A DNA stretch of 64,000 nt, from NCBI GenBank assembly GCA_014529385.2, contig CM043965.1:59864433-59928432 (forward strand), given 5' to 3'. The stretch's first letter is position 1; every line of letters starts with the position of its first letter. The position numbers and the translations under genes were made by a program. Origin of the DNA: Adiantum capillus-veneris (Eukaryota; Streptophyta; Polypodiopsida; Polypodiales; Pteridaceae). The notes beneath the pieces are model-generated. The model was not told the origin of the DNA. It did no database searches and saw nothing but the letters and a program-made list of their open reading frames with translations. Positions 1 through 10,445 of the stretch are shown here, piece by piece.

Positions 1-1124
1 ATGGATATTAGACAATGCTCGCTTAATAGTCAAGTTTGTTTTGAAGCGTTAGAGGGTTCTTGACATGCACCATCAGAGGATGTCTACTATGTTAAAATTG
101 CCGTGCGAAACTAGATTTTGCACCAACTACTATACGGTAGAATCACTAATAAAAAATAAGAATGCTGTGATGGAGACATTTGTTTGTGCCACTTTTTCAA
201 AATGGGAGGCTGGTCAAAGGGAGAAGATAAAAAGCAAAATAGGGGTGATCAGAGATCTACTAGCTGATCGCCACTTCTGGGATGATGTGGTGGATGTGCA
301 CAATGTCATGATGCCAATTATGCTCGCACTTGCCTAACATAGGTAAGGTGTGGATGGCTTGGTGGACTGTTCAAGAAAGCCTTGCAAATCCAGAGGAGCC
401 CCAGGAGCCAATTGTGAAGCCTTGGAAGACACCATTCACTCAAAAGAGGAGAGAAATTTTGAGAAAGTATGTGCATGGTCGATGGGTTGGAGCACATAGT
501 CCACTACACAGCGTAGCTTTCTTATTGGATCCAGAGTATTGGGCAATGGAAATAGACAAACTTGATGAGGAGGTGCTAGAAGACTTTTATGATCTGATAG
601 GCAGGTTTTATGATGATCCTGATGAGCATGCATCAGTTGTTACTGATCTTACGAAGTTTAAACTCAAAGAGGGTAAGTTTGGTATAGAATTTGTGCAGAA
701 ACTTGCCACGGAGCAACCAACGTGGAAGTGGTGGATGATGAATGGTGGTAGTGCACCCACCCTTAAACGCCTAGCTGTTAGAATCCTAGCCCAATGTGCA
801 TCCAATTCAAGTTCTCAGAGAAACTGGAGTACATATAAATATGTACATTCCACCATCAGAAACCGCCTTCTAAATTCAAGAGCTGAAAAATTGGTGTATA
901 TGTACTGCAACCATCGGCTATTGGCAAGAGTGCAAGCTGAGAACTACAAAGAGGAGATGCTGCGCTGGACTTATGATGTAACCAATGATGAGGTGGACGA
1001 AGACAGTGAGGTGCAAGGGGAATCTCATGAAGTAGAAACTACATGTACTTTAGAAGAGATTGAAGAGAATTTGGAAATTGAACCAACTTTGACCCGTCGC
1101 AGCAAGCGACGGTGGTTTAATTAA
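1..1124 (+). pseudogene. hAT-family transposase, C-terminal half, broken
   Basis: Remnant of a hAT (DUF659-type) DNA transposase, whose family cuts and pastes with an RNase H-like fold. The frame starting at base 2 runs through a TAG at 50-52 to a stop at 335-337; the protein then continues in the next frame from 330 to 1124. The second part ends in the hAT dimerisation region (about residues 145-200): LAVRILAQCASNS, then RNWSTYKYVH, RNRLL and KLVYMY, a hallmark order. The upstream part holds the conserved TRF and FWDDVV motifs. The N-terminus lies outside the window. After the dimerisation region comes an acidic tail. One stop and one frameshift at about 330 make it non-functional as it stands. 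The hAT assignment is firm; the subfamily is inferred. Confidence 0.82.
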
Positions 1125-1456
1125 TAGATTATCGAATCCATTGAGTGACTTCTGTTTAAGTTCAGAAACTGTTTATCTTATAAGATTTTTTTAATATTTA
1201 GTTTAAGGTTTAGACATTTTCTTAATAATAAACAAAGCCCTTAAAAACCTTTACAAGGCCACAAATCACTATTAAAGCTTCATAATATACAAAGCCCTAA
1301 CAAATCTTTGCATTATCACATATCATGATTGAAGCTGAAGTGAAGACAATTCACAATTCACTAATAAATTCTCGCAAGACAACGAGTAAATGTTTTCAAA
1401 TGTTACAAAAACTATCCAAATGATAGTGAAATATTTGTAAGAATATCTTCATTCTC
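1125..1456. other. AT-rich gap, nothing recognised
   Basis: AT-rich sequence between the convergent hAT remnant and the RING-like gene. I see no reading frame, RNA gene or clear inverted end. It may contain the 3' end of the hAT element, but no terminal inverted repeat could be paired. Confidence 0.4.
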
Positions 1457-2367
1457 CTATTCACGCTGACCTTTAAGCTTATTATAGTCTTCAAACATTT
1501 TGAACATTGCATATAGCTTTTTGGATATCGCATACTCACATATAGCACAATGAAAGTTATTCATCATGCTTTGCATCAAGCATGATATATGGTACATATG
1601 TCCGTATGGCAAGCTGAAGTGACCACACCACTCATGAAAGAATGATCTACATATGGGGCAAGGACCACCGTGCTCACCAGAAGCTGGAGGGGCCTCAATA
1701 GATGTTGGGTGCTCAATCAATGTGGCAGCATTTTGTTTTTTTATAGTCGCCTCTACTCTTTTACGTGGCGAGATAGCACCTTCACCTCCCTTTGCAAGTC
1801 TCTATTTAGGGTTTCTTCTGCATGAGAGCCTTGTGTAGCTTGTGATGCTTGCCTGAGTTGAGTTTGAAGCTCCTCCTTAACTTGGTGCACTTCCATTGAT
1901 GCACCTTCTAGTGCCAATGACATCTCTTGCCGTGTGACGGTGATTGCACTACTGCGCATGTCCTCAACCGTCATGTGAGGTGTCCTTGAGCTGAAGTCCA
2001 TTGCTTCACCCAAGACATAATGCATGTATAACATGTTGGCAAACCACAATGGACAATCCATATGATGCATAGGATGACCCATAACATTAAGATATATGTT
2101 CTCTCCATTGTCTCGTATGTCTGCATTAATGCATTGTGATAGCTTGAGTCGTCCTTTCTTGATGTTTTCATCTGCAACGCCTGGCCATATGGATTTGACC
2201 ATTTCTCGGTCAATCCTAGTGTTCACCTCTTTCCATTGTGTACCCACTGGGTTGGCCCACTGGGAGCAACGAGCTGCAATTCGAGTGGTGTCGTTCACTC
2301 CACCGCCTTGACACATGGATCTGAGACGCTCAAAAGCGCGCTTAGCCCTTTGATTATCATTATCCAT
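1457..2367 (-). pseudogene. Coiled-coil plus C-terminal RING-like protein, frameshifted
   Basis: I do not recognise the family. From an ATG at 2367 (MDNDNQRAKRAFERLRSM) the frame runs to a TAG just below 1756 and ends in a helical Gln/Glu-rich stretch (about residues 140-200) that looks like a coiled coil. One frame over, without a gap, the protein continues (KRVEATIKKQNAATLIEHP) to a stop at 1457. This part carries CPIC, a CGHF, HMYHISC and CAIC, a Cys/His spacing like a RING-H2 finger. RING fingers usually bind zinc and recruit an E2 ubiquitin enzyme; that role here is inference. The join at about 1750 is either a one-base frameshift or a small unrecognised intron. It lies tail to tail with the hAT remnant and could be an accessory gene of a transposon. 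The possible start lies next to the 36 bp repeat block. Confidence 0.5.
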
Positions 2368-2412
2368 ATCCTGATTAAACACTATACTTCGGTTACGGCA
2401 TACAAACTTAAT

Positions 2413-2560
2413 GATAATCAATTGCTATAAGAGTAACCACCATTTTACGACAATCAATTGCTATAATTTTAACCATCATTTTACGACAATCAATTGATAT
2501 TAGAATAACCACCATCTTACGACAATCAATTGATATAAGAGTAACCACCATTTTTTAAAT
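2413..2560. repeat. 36 bp tandem repeat, four imperfect units
   Basis: Units begin near 2413, 2450, 2486 and 2522. Each contains CAATCAATTG followed by an A/T-rich part and TAACCACCAT. The array lies just upstream of the RING-like gene's ATG. Confidence 0.75.
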
Positions 2561-2784
2561 CAATGAATGACAATCAATGATTCCACGTGGCTTATTGCTT
2601 GAAACTTAAGAGAAAAAACAAAACTCATAGAAAATTTGTTGTCTATTGAGATATAACAAAGTGTTTTTATTACTCAAACATCATCCATGGCGCATAAAAC
2701 CCAATTTTTAAAAGTGCTTTTATAAGTCAAAAGTCTCAGAAAATTCTGCTTCATAAAGTACATCATATATCCATCAAAAAAAGG
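2561..2784. other. Short intergenic stretch, nothing recognised
   Basis: AT-rich DNA between the 36 bp array and the 3' end of the kinase gene. The minus-strand kinase ends at 2785, so its terminator and poly(A) signals should lie here, but no single signal stands out. Confidence 0.35.
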
Positions 2785-4233
2785 CTAGCATCGTTCTGGC
2801 TGGGCTTCAAATCTTTCTAATTCTTCGTCCAAAAGTGCCAAGGTCTTTCTATCTGTGGATTTCTTCCTCACCCAACCTTCCACAACAATACTAGATATGT
2901 CTTGTACCTCCACTGAAACCTTATTTTTGAACCAATCTCTGCTGTAGTAGTCAGAGAACTCTCCACAAAACTTACAAAATTGCCATATCACCCATCCTAT
3001 GGCGTACACATCTGTGGCCTTGGTCCATGGGCGCGGGTGATTGCCATCTAGTAACTTAGGAGCTCGCCAAGGATGAAGCTTTTGCCAGTTTTCATCGGTA
3101 TTGTTGGTCTTTTGTGTCTCTAAGCCAACATGCAGAGCCAATCCCCAATCAATTATTCCAATACGGGGAGTGAGATCCTTGGTAAAGTCCAGCATAATGT
3201 TCCATGGATGGAGATCATTGTGGATCACTCCCTCGTCATGTGCTAATCGCAATGCCTTCACCAAGGCATGGATCAACGAGGGAGCATGATTGCACAGGCT
3301 CTTGATACGTGTTTTTTGGTCTTCAGAGGGCTCCTCCCATTTAAAGTCTTCAGGGATCTTTCCTTTGCCCTCTTGATGCACTACAAGCGTCGTGAAAGAG
3401 ACATGTGGAAGGGGCACTGTCTCCATAAGATCACCTAAAGTTCCCCCATTGAAGTAGGGGAATATCAGAAACCATGGCAACATTACAGAGTCAGCAATAC
3501 TCCTCACAATCCCTCTATGGTTGAGATCTACCCCACTTTCTGATGCAAAGCTTTTCCACTGATGCTTGGCCCGTCCTTTGAACTCCTTAGCACAATAAGT
3601 ATTCGTTGCAGGAAAGAAACTGATCCCTTTGATTTGAACTTGCCACCCTGTGCCATAAGTCCCTGACCCAAGTTTCTTGATCTTCTTAACGGACTTATTT
3701 GGAATGCCCAGAGTCATACTACATTCAGAATTGTATATACTGCTCTCCAGGTGACTGGCAGAAGCAGTAGAACCCGATGTTCCCTCAATGGCAGCCTCCT
3801 CAATAAAGGGTTCTCCAACTTGGCTGCTTCCCATTACTTTGGTGATAGCCATTCCCATTTTCTTGCTTAGGCCAAACTGTGTGTCTATGTGGGATGCTCG
3901 CCTTGACCTCTCCTTTTTAGCTCTCCATCTAGTGTTCCAATGCTCTAGCTTACCCTTGTCTACTTCTTGAGGGCATTCCTCTTTCAAATCAGAGGCCACC
4001 ACCTTGGGCAAATTGCCCACCCAACTGCTCAGTAATGAGATTATTGATTCGGTTGTTTTGTCTGGATATAACAACAACATTTTGCGGGCAATCTCACTAT
4101 ATAATGATTGCAATCTAGACTCATCTGCAACAATCTGCGCTATATCATCGGGATCTAGTGCACTGACGATTGTAATCAACAATTATGTAATTTTCTTTTT
4201 GAACTCTATCATTGAAGTAGCAGAAGGATCCAT
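2785..4233 (-). CDS. Divergent protein kinase with one in-frame TAA
   Basis: Single-exon protein kinase. The long frame after the stop is 465 codons. Counting from its first codon (4182): glycine loop LGSGTYGTGW 171-180, Lys199 in YCAKEF, catalytic loop HNDLHPWNIML 321-331, metal-binding IIDWG 343-347 (DWG where most kinases have DFG), WRAPKLL 372-378 in place of APE, and DVYAIGWVIW 391-400. Catalytic Lys, Asp and Asn are all present, so activity is plausible. The best start is the ATG at 4231-4233 (MDPSATSMIEF), in the same frame but separated from the rest by a single TAA at 4183-4185. No ATG replaces it early in the frame, so the gene is either a very recent pseudogene, contains a sequencing error, or starts further down. 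The N-terminal ~160 residues match no domain I know. The 175 bp tandem array begins about 115 bp upstream of the ATG. Substrate unknown. Confidence 0.72.
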
Positions 4234-4346
4234 TTTGCTTGCAATGGTATTATTGCAAACAACACATTGTAAAATATAACTATGTGCCACTACATTCGGA
4301 TCTTTTCTACGTGAAAGAAAAAGTACAGTATAGACCATAGATCTCG

Positions 4347-5690
4347 TACGCTTTTGCAGTGACACACCTAATCGCAATTGCAACCATGTGCCAATGCCTC
4401 ACCGTATGACAACTTACAAACAGATGGTCCTGTCGTTCTAGCAGGAACACACCTAGTCGCAACTGCAACCATGTGCCGAAGCATGAATGACTGGGAGCAA
4501 CATAAAACATAGTCACCCTACGCTTTTGCAATGACACACCTAGCCTCAATTGCAACCATGTGCCAGTGCATCCACGCACGTTGACTACTTTCAAACAGAT
4601 GCTCCTGTCATTCTAGCAGCAACACACCTAGTTGCAATTGCAACCATGTGTCGAAGCATGCATGACTGGGAGCAACATAAAACATAGTCACCCTACGCTT
4701 TTGCAATGACACACATAGCCGCAATTGCAACCATGTTCCAGTGCATCCACGCACGGTGACTTCTTTCAAACAGATGCTCCTGTCATTCTAGCAGCAACAC
4801 ACCTAGTCACAATTGCAACCATGTACCGAAGCATGAATGACTGGGAGCAACATAAAACATAGTCACCCTACGCTTTTGCAATGACACACCTAGACGCAAT
4901 TGCAACCATGTGCCAATGCATCCACGCACGGTGACTTCTTTCAAACAGATGCTCCTATCATTCTAGCAGCAACACACCTAGTCGCAATTGCAACCATGTG
5001 CCGAAGCATGAATGACTGGGAGCAACATAAAACATAGTCATCCTACGCTTTTGCAATGACACACCTAGTCGCAATTGCAACCATGTGACAGTGCATCCAC
5101 ACACGATGTCTTCTTTCAAGATTCAAGCATATGAAGCATCATGAAATTATTTGAGCACACATTCATGCATTAGATGCTACCCTCAATCTAGCACCGACAC
5201 ACCTAGTCGCAATTGCAACCATGTGCCGAAGCATGAATGACGGGAAGCAACATAAAACATAGTCATCTTGCGTTTTTGCAATGACACACCTAGCCGCAAT
5301 TTCAACCATGTGACAGTGCATCCACGCACATTGAATTCTTTCAAACAGATGCTCCTGTCATTCTAGCAGCAACACACCTAGTCGCAATTGCAACCATGTG
5401 CCGAAGCATGAATGACTGGGAGCAACATAAAACATAATCACCCTACGCTTTTGCAATGACACACCGAGCCGCAATTGCAACCATGTGCCAGTGCATTCAC
5501 GCACGGTTACTTCTTTCAAAAAAATGCTCCTGTCATTCTAGCAGCAACACACCTAGTCGCAATTGCAACCATGTGCCGAAGCATGAATGACTGGGAGCAA
5601 TATAAAACATAATCATCGTACGCTTTTGCAATGACACACCTAGCCGCAATTGCAACCATGTGCCAGTGCATCCACGTACGATGATTTGAT
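4347..5690. repeat. Minisatellite, ~175 bp units, about eight copies
   Basis: The landmark GCAGC/GCACC before AACACACC falls at 4441, 4616, 4791, 4966, 5191, 5366 and 5541, so the period is 175 bp except for one unit carrying a ~50 bp insertion (5120-5170). Each unit contains the motif ACACACCTAG.CGCAATTG followed by CAACCATGTG twice, so the unit is itself an old duplication of two ~85-90 bp halves. The array lies in the 5' flank of the kinase gene. Short open frames inside it are by-products of the repeat. Confidence 0.92.
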
Positions 5691-6000
5691 AAAAGAAATT
5701 TTATACCTTTAAGTTTTAACGCAAAAAACTCAAAAAAACATCAATAAAATAAGGAAGGGTTTGAAAAATTACTGCTACACTGCTTTGAGAATGTGGAAAG
5801 CTGCCAGAAAGTTTGGTGAAGACTTTTCAATGTACCTCTTTTGTGAAAAAGACAAGCACCGGCGTCGCCTTTATATAGCCACGGCTGGCCCGGCGGGGAA
5901 ATAGCTTTACCCGGTGGGCCAACTAACTTGCCCGGCGGGCTACGAGCCGGTCTCCAGGTCTCCTTGGAGGTCAAAAAAGATGAATGTCAATTAACATAAT
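5691..6000 (-). promoter_or_regulatory. Possible LTR with TATA box, minus strand
   Basis: On the minus strand CTATATAAAGG (5869-5879) is a good TATA box, followed by GC-rich then pyrimidine-rich leader sequence. Upstream are three near copies of CCCGCCGGGC or CCCACCGGG (5889-5945). The block lies directly downstream, in the same orientation, of a decayed gag gene, where the 3' LTR would sit if the pol region were deleted. No second LTR copy was found, so the LTR reading is inference. It could also act as a promoter pointing toward the kinase. Confidence 0.4.
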
Positions 6001-6038
6001 ATTTGTTATTTTGCATATCTATTGATATTAACCTGAAA

Positions 6039-7061
6039 TTATAGTGTGATCACGTCAATTTGAAATCCTTGATTGTCACACCACATGCATCGATCCCAGC
6101 CTTTGTGTGGTGGCTGCTATCTAGGCTCGGATGTAGACCCCTTTGCAACTAGTCCATCAAATTTAACAACTTTAAAATTCAAATTCAATTCTTGAATACC
6201 TTTCACCAATTCGTCAAGAACTGGCTCCTCCACTTTGGGTATTGCTGAGGTTGTTTTCTCTTTAGGTTCCTCCTCCGCAACATCCATGATGTCAGCCACG
6301 ATCAACTTATCGACTCTCATCTGTCGTTTCACGATCATGTTGACTGCTTCGGTGACTACCTTCCAATCGTATGTTAAGCCCAATTCTCCACTTGGATCCT
6401 CTAGCAACTGCACTAAACTCTTTTGAAGTCGAGGATCAGGAGCCTGAATGAACAACTCAACCTTCTGATCCCTCATTGAACGTTGCTCTGTCGAGGACAG
6501 TTGCTCGAATTTTTTCTCAAATTCTCACAATAATCGAGCAGACAAATTTTTGTTCTTCTTCTACACCCACTTCATGAAACTTTGCCTGGTTACTCTTTGC
6601 AAATCCTCTAGGAAGTATTCCTCCTGAAGCGCCTTCTTAAAATCCTGCCAATTTGGGCCTTGAAGCACCTGAATCTCTTTAATTCGACTCCTAAGTTTCG
6701 GCTCCGCAATCAAATGGAACCCTTCCACTGCATTCTGATCATCAATTCCATTCTCTTCCATTGCCTGTTCATAGATATTGCAAAATTTGCTAATATCTCA
6801 GTCTTCAAATCGATGCAATTTCTTGATAACCGTGTGCCGAGCTTTACGGATCCTCTCCTGCAAATTGTAATGTTGTTGGGCAGCCTGCTATTGTTGCATG
6901 TAAGCAACAAACTGCTGCATCATTTGTTGCATGGCAGCCTCTTGTGGTGTCGACACCTTCTTCACCACACTGCTCACCCCGGCTCGTTTCGCGTCGGGTT
7001 CACCAAGAATGTCGGGGGATAATTGTGCGAAAGGTGAGCCGGGAAGGCACCGGGCCCCTGG
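6039..7061 (-). pseudogene. LTR-retrotransposon gag with zinc knuckle, five stops
   Basis: One continuous minus-strand frame, interrupted only by stop codons, encodes a gag polyprotein. Order: N-terminus GSPFAQLSPDILGEPDAKRA, Gln-rich segment QQMMQQFVAYMQQ, capsid-like region (KKLHRFED, FCNIYEQAMEENG, WQDFKKALQEEYF), a second capsid-like region (RDQKVELFIQAPDPRL) and a final CMWC followed by DNQGF that looks like a CCHC knuckle with lost residues. Stops: a TAG near 6888, TGA 6798-6800, TAG 6561-6563, a TGA near 6525 and TAG 6117-6119. No indels are needed to keep the frame. There is no protease or polymerase after the knuckle. Each stop is one C-to-T change away from CAG or CGA. The family is probably Ty3/gypsy-like, but gag alone does not prove it. 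Confidence 0.68.
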
Positions 7062-7064
7062 CTA

Positions 7065-8012
7065 TGAGAGGTGTGGGAAAAAAAGGTGTAGCAGACGCAA
7101 TTACCGAAAACAGAGTTTAAAACAAGCAGTCCATCTAATTTCCAGTTAATCGACAGAATCCATGGTTAATAAATCACTATAGAAGCTTAAATTCTCTTTA
7201 CAAGAAAAAATATGGCTTAAAGCAGGTGCTTAAACAAGAAATTGATGAAACCCTGCTTACTCTGTCTTCTGCTCCTCGATTCGAATGGCTAATGGGCTTC
7301 GAGCAGGTTTAGGATGGCTAATGAAAGTTAAGCTTGAGTATTTTAATGGCTAATCAACTTTAGAATAAGATTGGAATGGATTATGGGGTTTAAGGTTGAG
7401 GATTCGAAAGGCTAATGATGGCTTTGAAGATTTAATTGTGTTTAGGGAATTGGCTTAGTCTGCTTAGAGAGGTTTGGCTTATGGGTCCGAGAGAGCTTTC
7501 CCGCAATTAATGAGAGCTAATGAGGTTCCGAGTAGGTTTAGGAATGGCTTAAGAGCAAAATAGGTTAAGCTTCGGAGATTAGAGAGCTTTAGGAATGACT
7601 TAAAGGCAAGATTTCCTTAGGCTTGAGAGATTAGAGAGCTTAAAAGCTCAAGATCTTGAAGATATGAGGAGGAAGAGACACAAGATGATGAGGTCAAGAA
7701 TAGGCAAATCACACGATTCCCTTCTTAATATGGATGCATGTCTCCCTTGCTTAAAATAGCTAGGCACCCATTAGCGACGTTGCTAATGGGTCCTAGTCCT
7801 TGATGACGTGGCAGGCCAAGGATTGACCTGCACGGTTCGCGGCGGGAATGGTACCGAAGCTGATCGCACCGACGTTCTGAGCACTTTCGACTCTGAAGCG
7901 GACTTGCCCGAGCACTGTAGCGCCCATCGCGATGTCCTCTCCTTCCTCTTCGTTGCCTGTGTGCTGCCTCAGGACTTTGCCATACTTGGCTTCACACCCT
8001 TAAGGGTTTAGG
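7065..8012. other. Gene-poor stretch, probable leader or LTR of the gag element
   Basis: No coding frame recognised. Between 7280 and 7660 the phrases GGCTAATG, TTAGAGAGCTT and GGAATGGCTTAA recur irregularly. From 7740 the sequence becomes GC-rich. The position, upstream of a minus-strand gag gene, fits a retrotransposon leader or LTR, but no primer-binding site could be found. Confidence 0.35.
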
Positions 8013-8480
8013 TTACACTTTATTAATGGGCGGCCATTGGGTTATCCTAGTGGGCGGCCGGCCTTGCTTTAATTTGGGTGGGTGACCCTTAAAGGGCACC
8101 CCATTTAGCATACATATCGACCGGCCCTCATTTGCCTTGGGTGGGCGGCCCTTAAAGGGCACACCATATGGCATGCATAGCTTCATGTCGACCAAAGCAC
8201 TGCCAAGCACGTTTGCTCTAGTTCCCGTCAAGGACACCCCATTTGTCATACATAAAGGCACTTAATTTGGCATGCGGCATCGATCAAACTTTGATCCGCA
8301 AAAATAAGGCATCATATTTGGTATACATATCGGTTAAAGCAATACCTTGCAAAATCTCTTTGGTAGAACCGTTTTTGGCATACACATCGGCCTTGCATTG
8401 GGTTGGCCCACATTAAGCATACATACCAGCAAGGCATTGCTTCCTTCATTGGCGGCATTCGGCACACTTACCGGCCATTT
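8013..8480. repeat. Degenerate interspersed repeat around GGCATACATATCGG
   Basis: A motif near CATTTGGCATACATATCGG recurs in mutated form at roughly 8098, 8160, 8227, 8306, 8370, 8405 and 8455, often after GGGTGGGCGGCCCTTAAAGG. Spacing is irregular (35-80 bp). It looks like an old, decayed tandem array within repetitive DNA. Confidence 0.55.
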
Positions 8481-9290
8481 AGTGTCGGCTAAGGCTAAGC
8501 TTGGGACTTCAGGTCCGGAACATATGTTGGCCAAGGCAAAGCATGACACCTCTTTTTATCTTCCAGCAAGTCGCAGTCGTGTTGGCATTTCTCCACAATC
8601 ATTGCATTCCAAAACCTGGGTAAAACTCAAAATAGCACTCTGATCGAGCCGACCAGAGTGGTACGGAACTGGCCTCTGGTGCATCTTCAATGGTCAATAA
8701 CTTGACAACCGTAAATCCAATCGCCGATTTGAAAGACCGACGTGCTCCACAAAGTGAGCACTTCAGCCCGACGCATTCATTTTATTTTTATCTCCTCAGC
8801 TGCTGTTGCCCAGTCCGGCACGGATCTGCAATCAACTTGAACTTTAAACTGCCATAACTTCTTCATCGTAGCTCCAATCGAGGAGTCGTAAAGACAAGCC
8901 GGTAGAGCACATCGAGCACTGCAGTTGTAGGGCACAATACCCCATCCGTGTTCACTTCAAGCATAACATTTTTTAGCATCATTAAGGCATGTTTTGGCCC
9001 TTTCAGCCGCATTTGACATACATTCAGCATTAAACTCGACCTGCAACCGGCCCTTAATCACTTGTGCATTTTTTTGGCATCTTTCTTTGCATGGGAGCAG
9101 AGTTGCACGGCACTGGGCCTTTCTTCACCATGGTCTAGGGTGAGCGCAGCTGGCACTACCATCTACCTGTGTGGCTTTTTTCTCCTCCCATCTCCTGATC
9201 TAGCCTCATTGTACATATGCTGTTTTTTCATTGGGAGAGTCTCCCCTTATGAGTGTTGTCGCTCTCTCTCGTAGAGGTGGTTGTAGCCCT
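8481..9290. other. Repetitive intergenic DNA, no gene seen
   Basis: Moderately GC-rich sequence without a convincing coding frame. The phrase CCATAACTTCTTCATCG near 8850 is of a type often met in plant LTR-retrotransposon noncoding DNA, but I cannot assign borders. Confidence 0.3.
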
Positions 9291-9342
9291 ATGGGCAGTT
9301 TCATTAACTAATAGAAGGATCTTTTTCTCGAAAAAAAGGATG
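9291..9342 (+). mobile_element. Possible LINE 3' end with short A-tail
   Basis: ACTAATAGAAGGATC followed by TTTTTCTCGAAAAAAA resembles the 3' tails of plant LINE or RTE elements, which end in an imperfect poly(A) after a TTCTCG-like phrase. No associated reverse-transcriptase frame lies directly upstream, so this may be a 5'-truncated copy. Confidence 0.28.
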
Positions 9343-9740
9343 GCTGATCTGGGAGATGCCAAAAACGCCAGGGGTCTTGTGGGCTAAAAATTATGGGCTC
9401 TCTGCTGGTCTGCTGAGGATAAGCATTGCAAGTTGGATTATTTTTTTGGCTGCCTCTTCTGCCTGGAATGAGCGCCCGCCCCTCTGCTTATATAGGTCAA
9501 ACATACTGGGTCGAGTAGTCTTCCCTACAGCCCCACGACCTTGGAAATTGGCATAATAAATAAATAAAATAATAAAAAAGCCTGCAACTGAACTGACCCA
9601 AAACGTCATGGAAATTTGGGTGTACTGGCTTGGACAATGCAAATGCTGAGTTCTATTGTGTTGTGCAATCAGAGGATATGCAACTACTCTAAGTGCCTGG
9701 ACATGCACGGCCTGCGCACAGGCTCACCTGGGTGCCAGAA
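9343..9740 (-). mobile_element. Possible 3' LTR with TATA box next to gypsy fragment
   Basis: The minus strand has CCTATATAAG at 9487-9496 followed by a GC-rich segment. It lies just downstream of minus-strand gypsy integrase debris, the expected site of a 3' LTR. No partner LTR was found, so this is an inference from position and the TATA box. Confidence 0.35.
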
Positions 9741-9746
9741 CACTTC

Positions 9747-10110
9747 CTAGGCTAACCTGAGACCTAGACCTCGGATAGCTTGTCCACATGCACGTAGGGT
9801 TAGATATGCACGTGAACTTTCTACCATGAACTTATGTCGCAATGGCCTAGTGACACAAAGTCTACCATGCATCATCATAAAACCATCCTTGAGGAGGTAG
9901 TGCTCATGGCATTGCCCATCCAGTTGCAATTGTTCAAAGATACTTGCAAAATCTTCATCATTAGCATATTGGGTATAAGAATCCCTTTGGTTTCTTCTAC
10001 CTTTGGTTCCTTCTCTAACTCCTTGTCCTCTGGCACTTCACCTTTGAAAGGTCTCAACAGACTTGCATGAAAAGCGTTGTGAATCTTCCAAGTATCGGGC
10101 AACTTTAGTT
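9747..10110 (-). pseudogene. Ty3/gypsy integrase fragments, scrambled order
   Basis: On the minus strand, 10110-9950 encodes the integrase C-terminal motif LPDTWKIHNAFHASLLRPFK followed by an acidic stretch, as in chromoviruses. Immediately after, in a different frame (about 9900-9830), comes GRLCVTRPLRHKFMVES, which belongs to the start of integrase and should lie about 1.1 kb upstream of the first piece. The C-terminus therefore precedes the N-terminus, so two copies or a rearranged copy are joined here. Not functional. Confidence 0.7.
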
Positions 10111-10445
10111 GCTAGGACCAAATTATTGTTTAAGAAAATTTTGTGTAGATTTAACTAGAGGAAGAGAGATTAGAATTATTATGTGATTTTGAAATACTAA
10201 TCATGCTTAGAGTGATGTGGCTTATGGTGGATATGCCGCTGAAGCATTCATGATTAATACATAATTAAAAGTAGCACAAACTTAATCAAGAGAGTGAGAG
10301 TTGCTGCAAAGAAGAAAGTAGATTACTTTGCATATTATTTGTATAGCACAAGCTCTTTTGTAGAGATAGAAGGGATAATGGAGTTGTCACACATGCAAGC
10401 ACTTTACATGGCTTATAGTACACCTTACACATCATTCAGTTTCCA
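10111..10445. other. Gap, nothing recognised
   Basis: AT-rich sequence between oppositely oriented gypsy fragments. No frame with a recognisable domain. Confidence 0.3.

Noticed and set aside
4307-4594. 95-codon minus-strand frame upstream of the kinase
   Set aside because: It lies in the 175 bp array and just repeats the same LRLGVSLQKR-type phrase.
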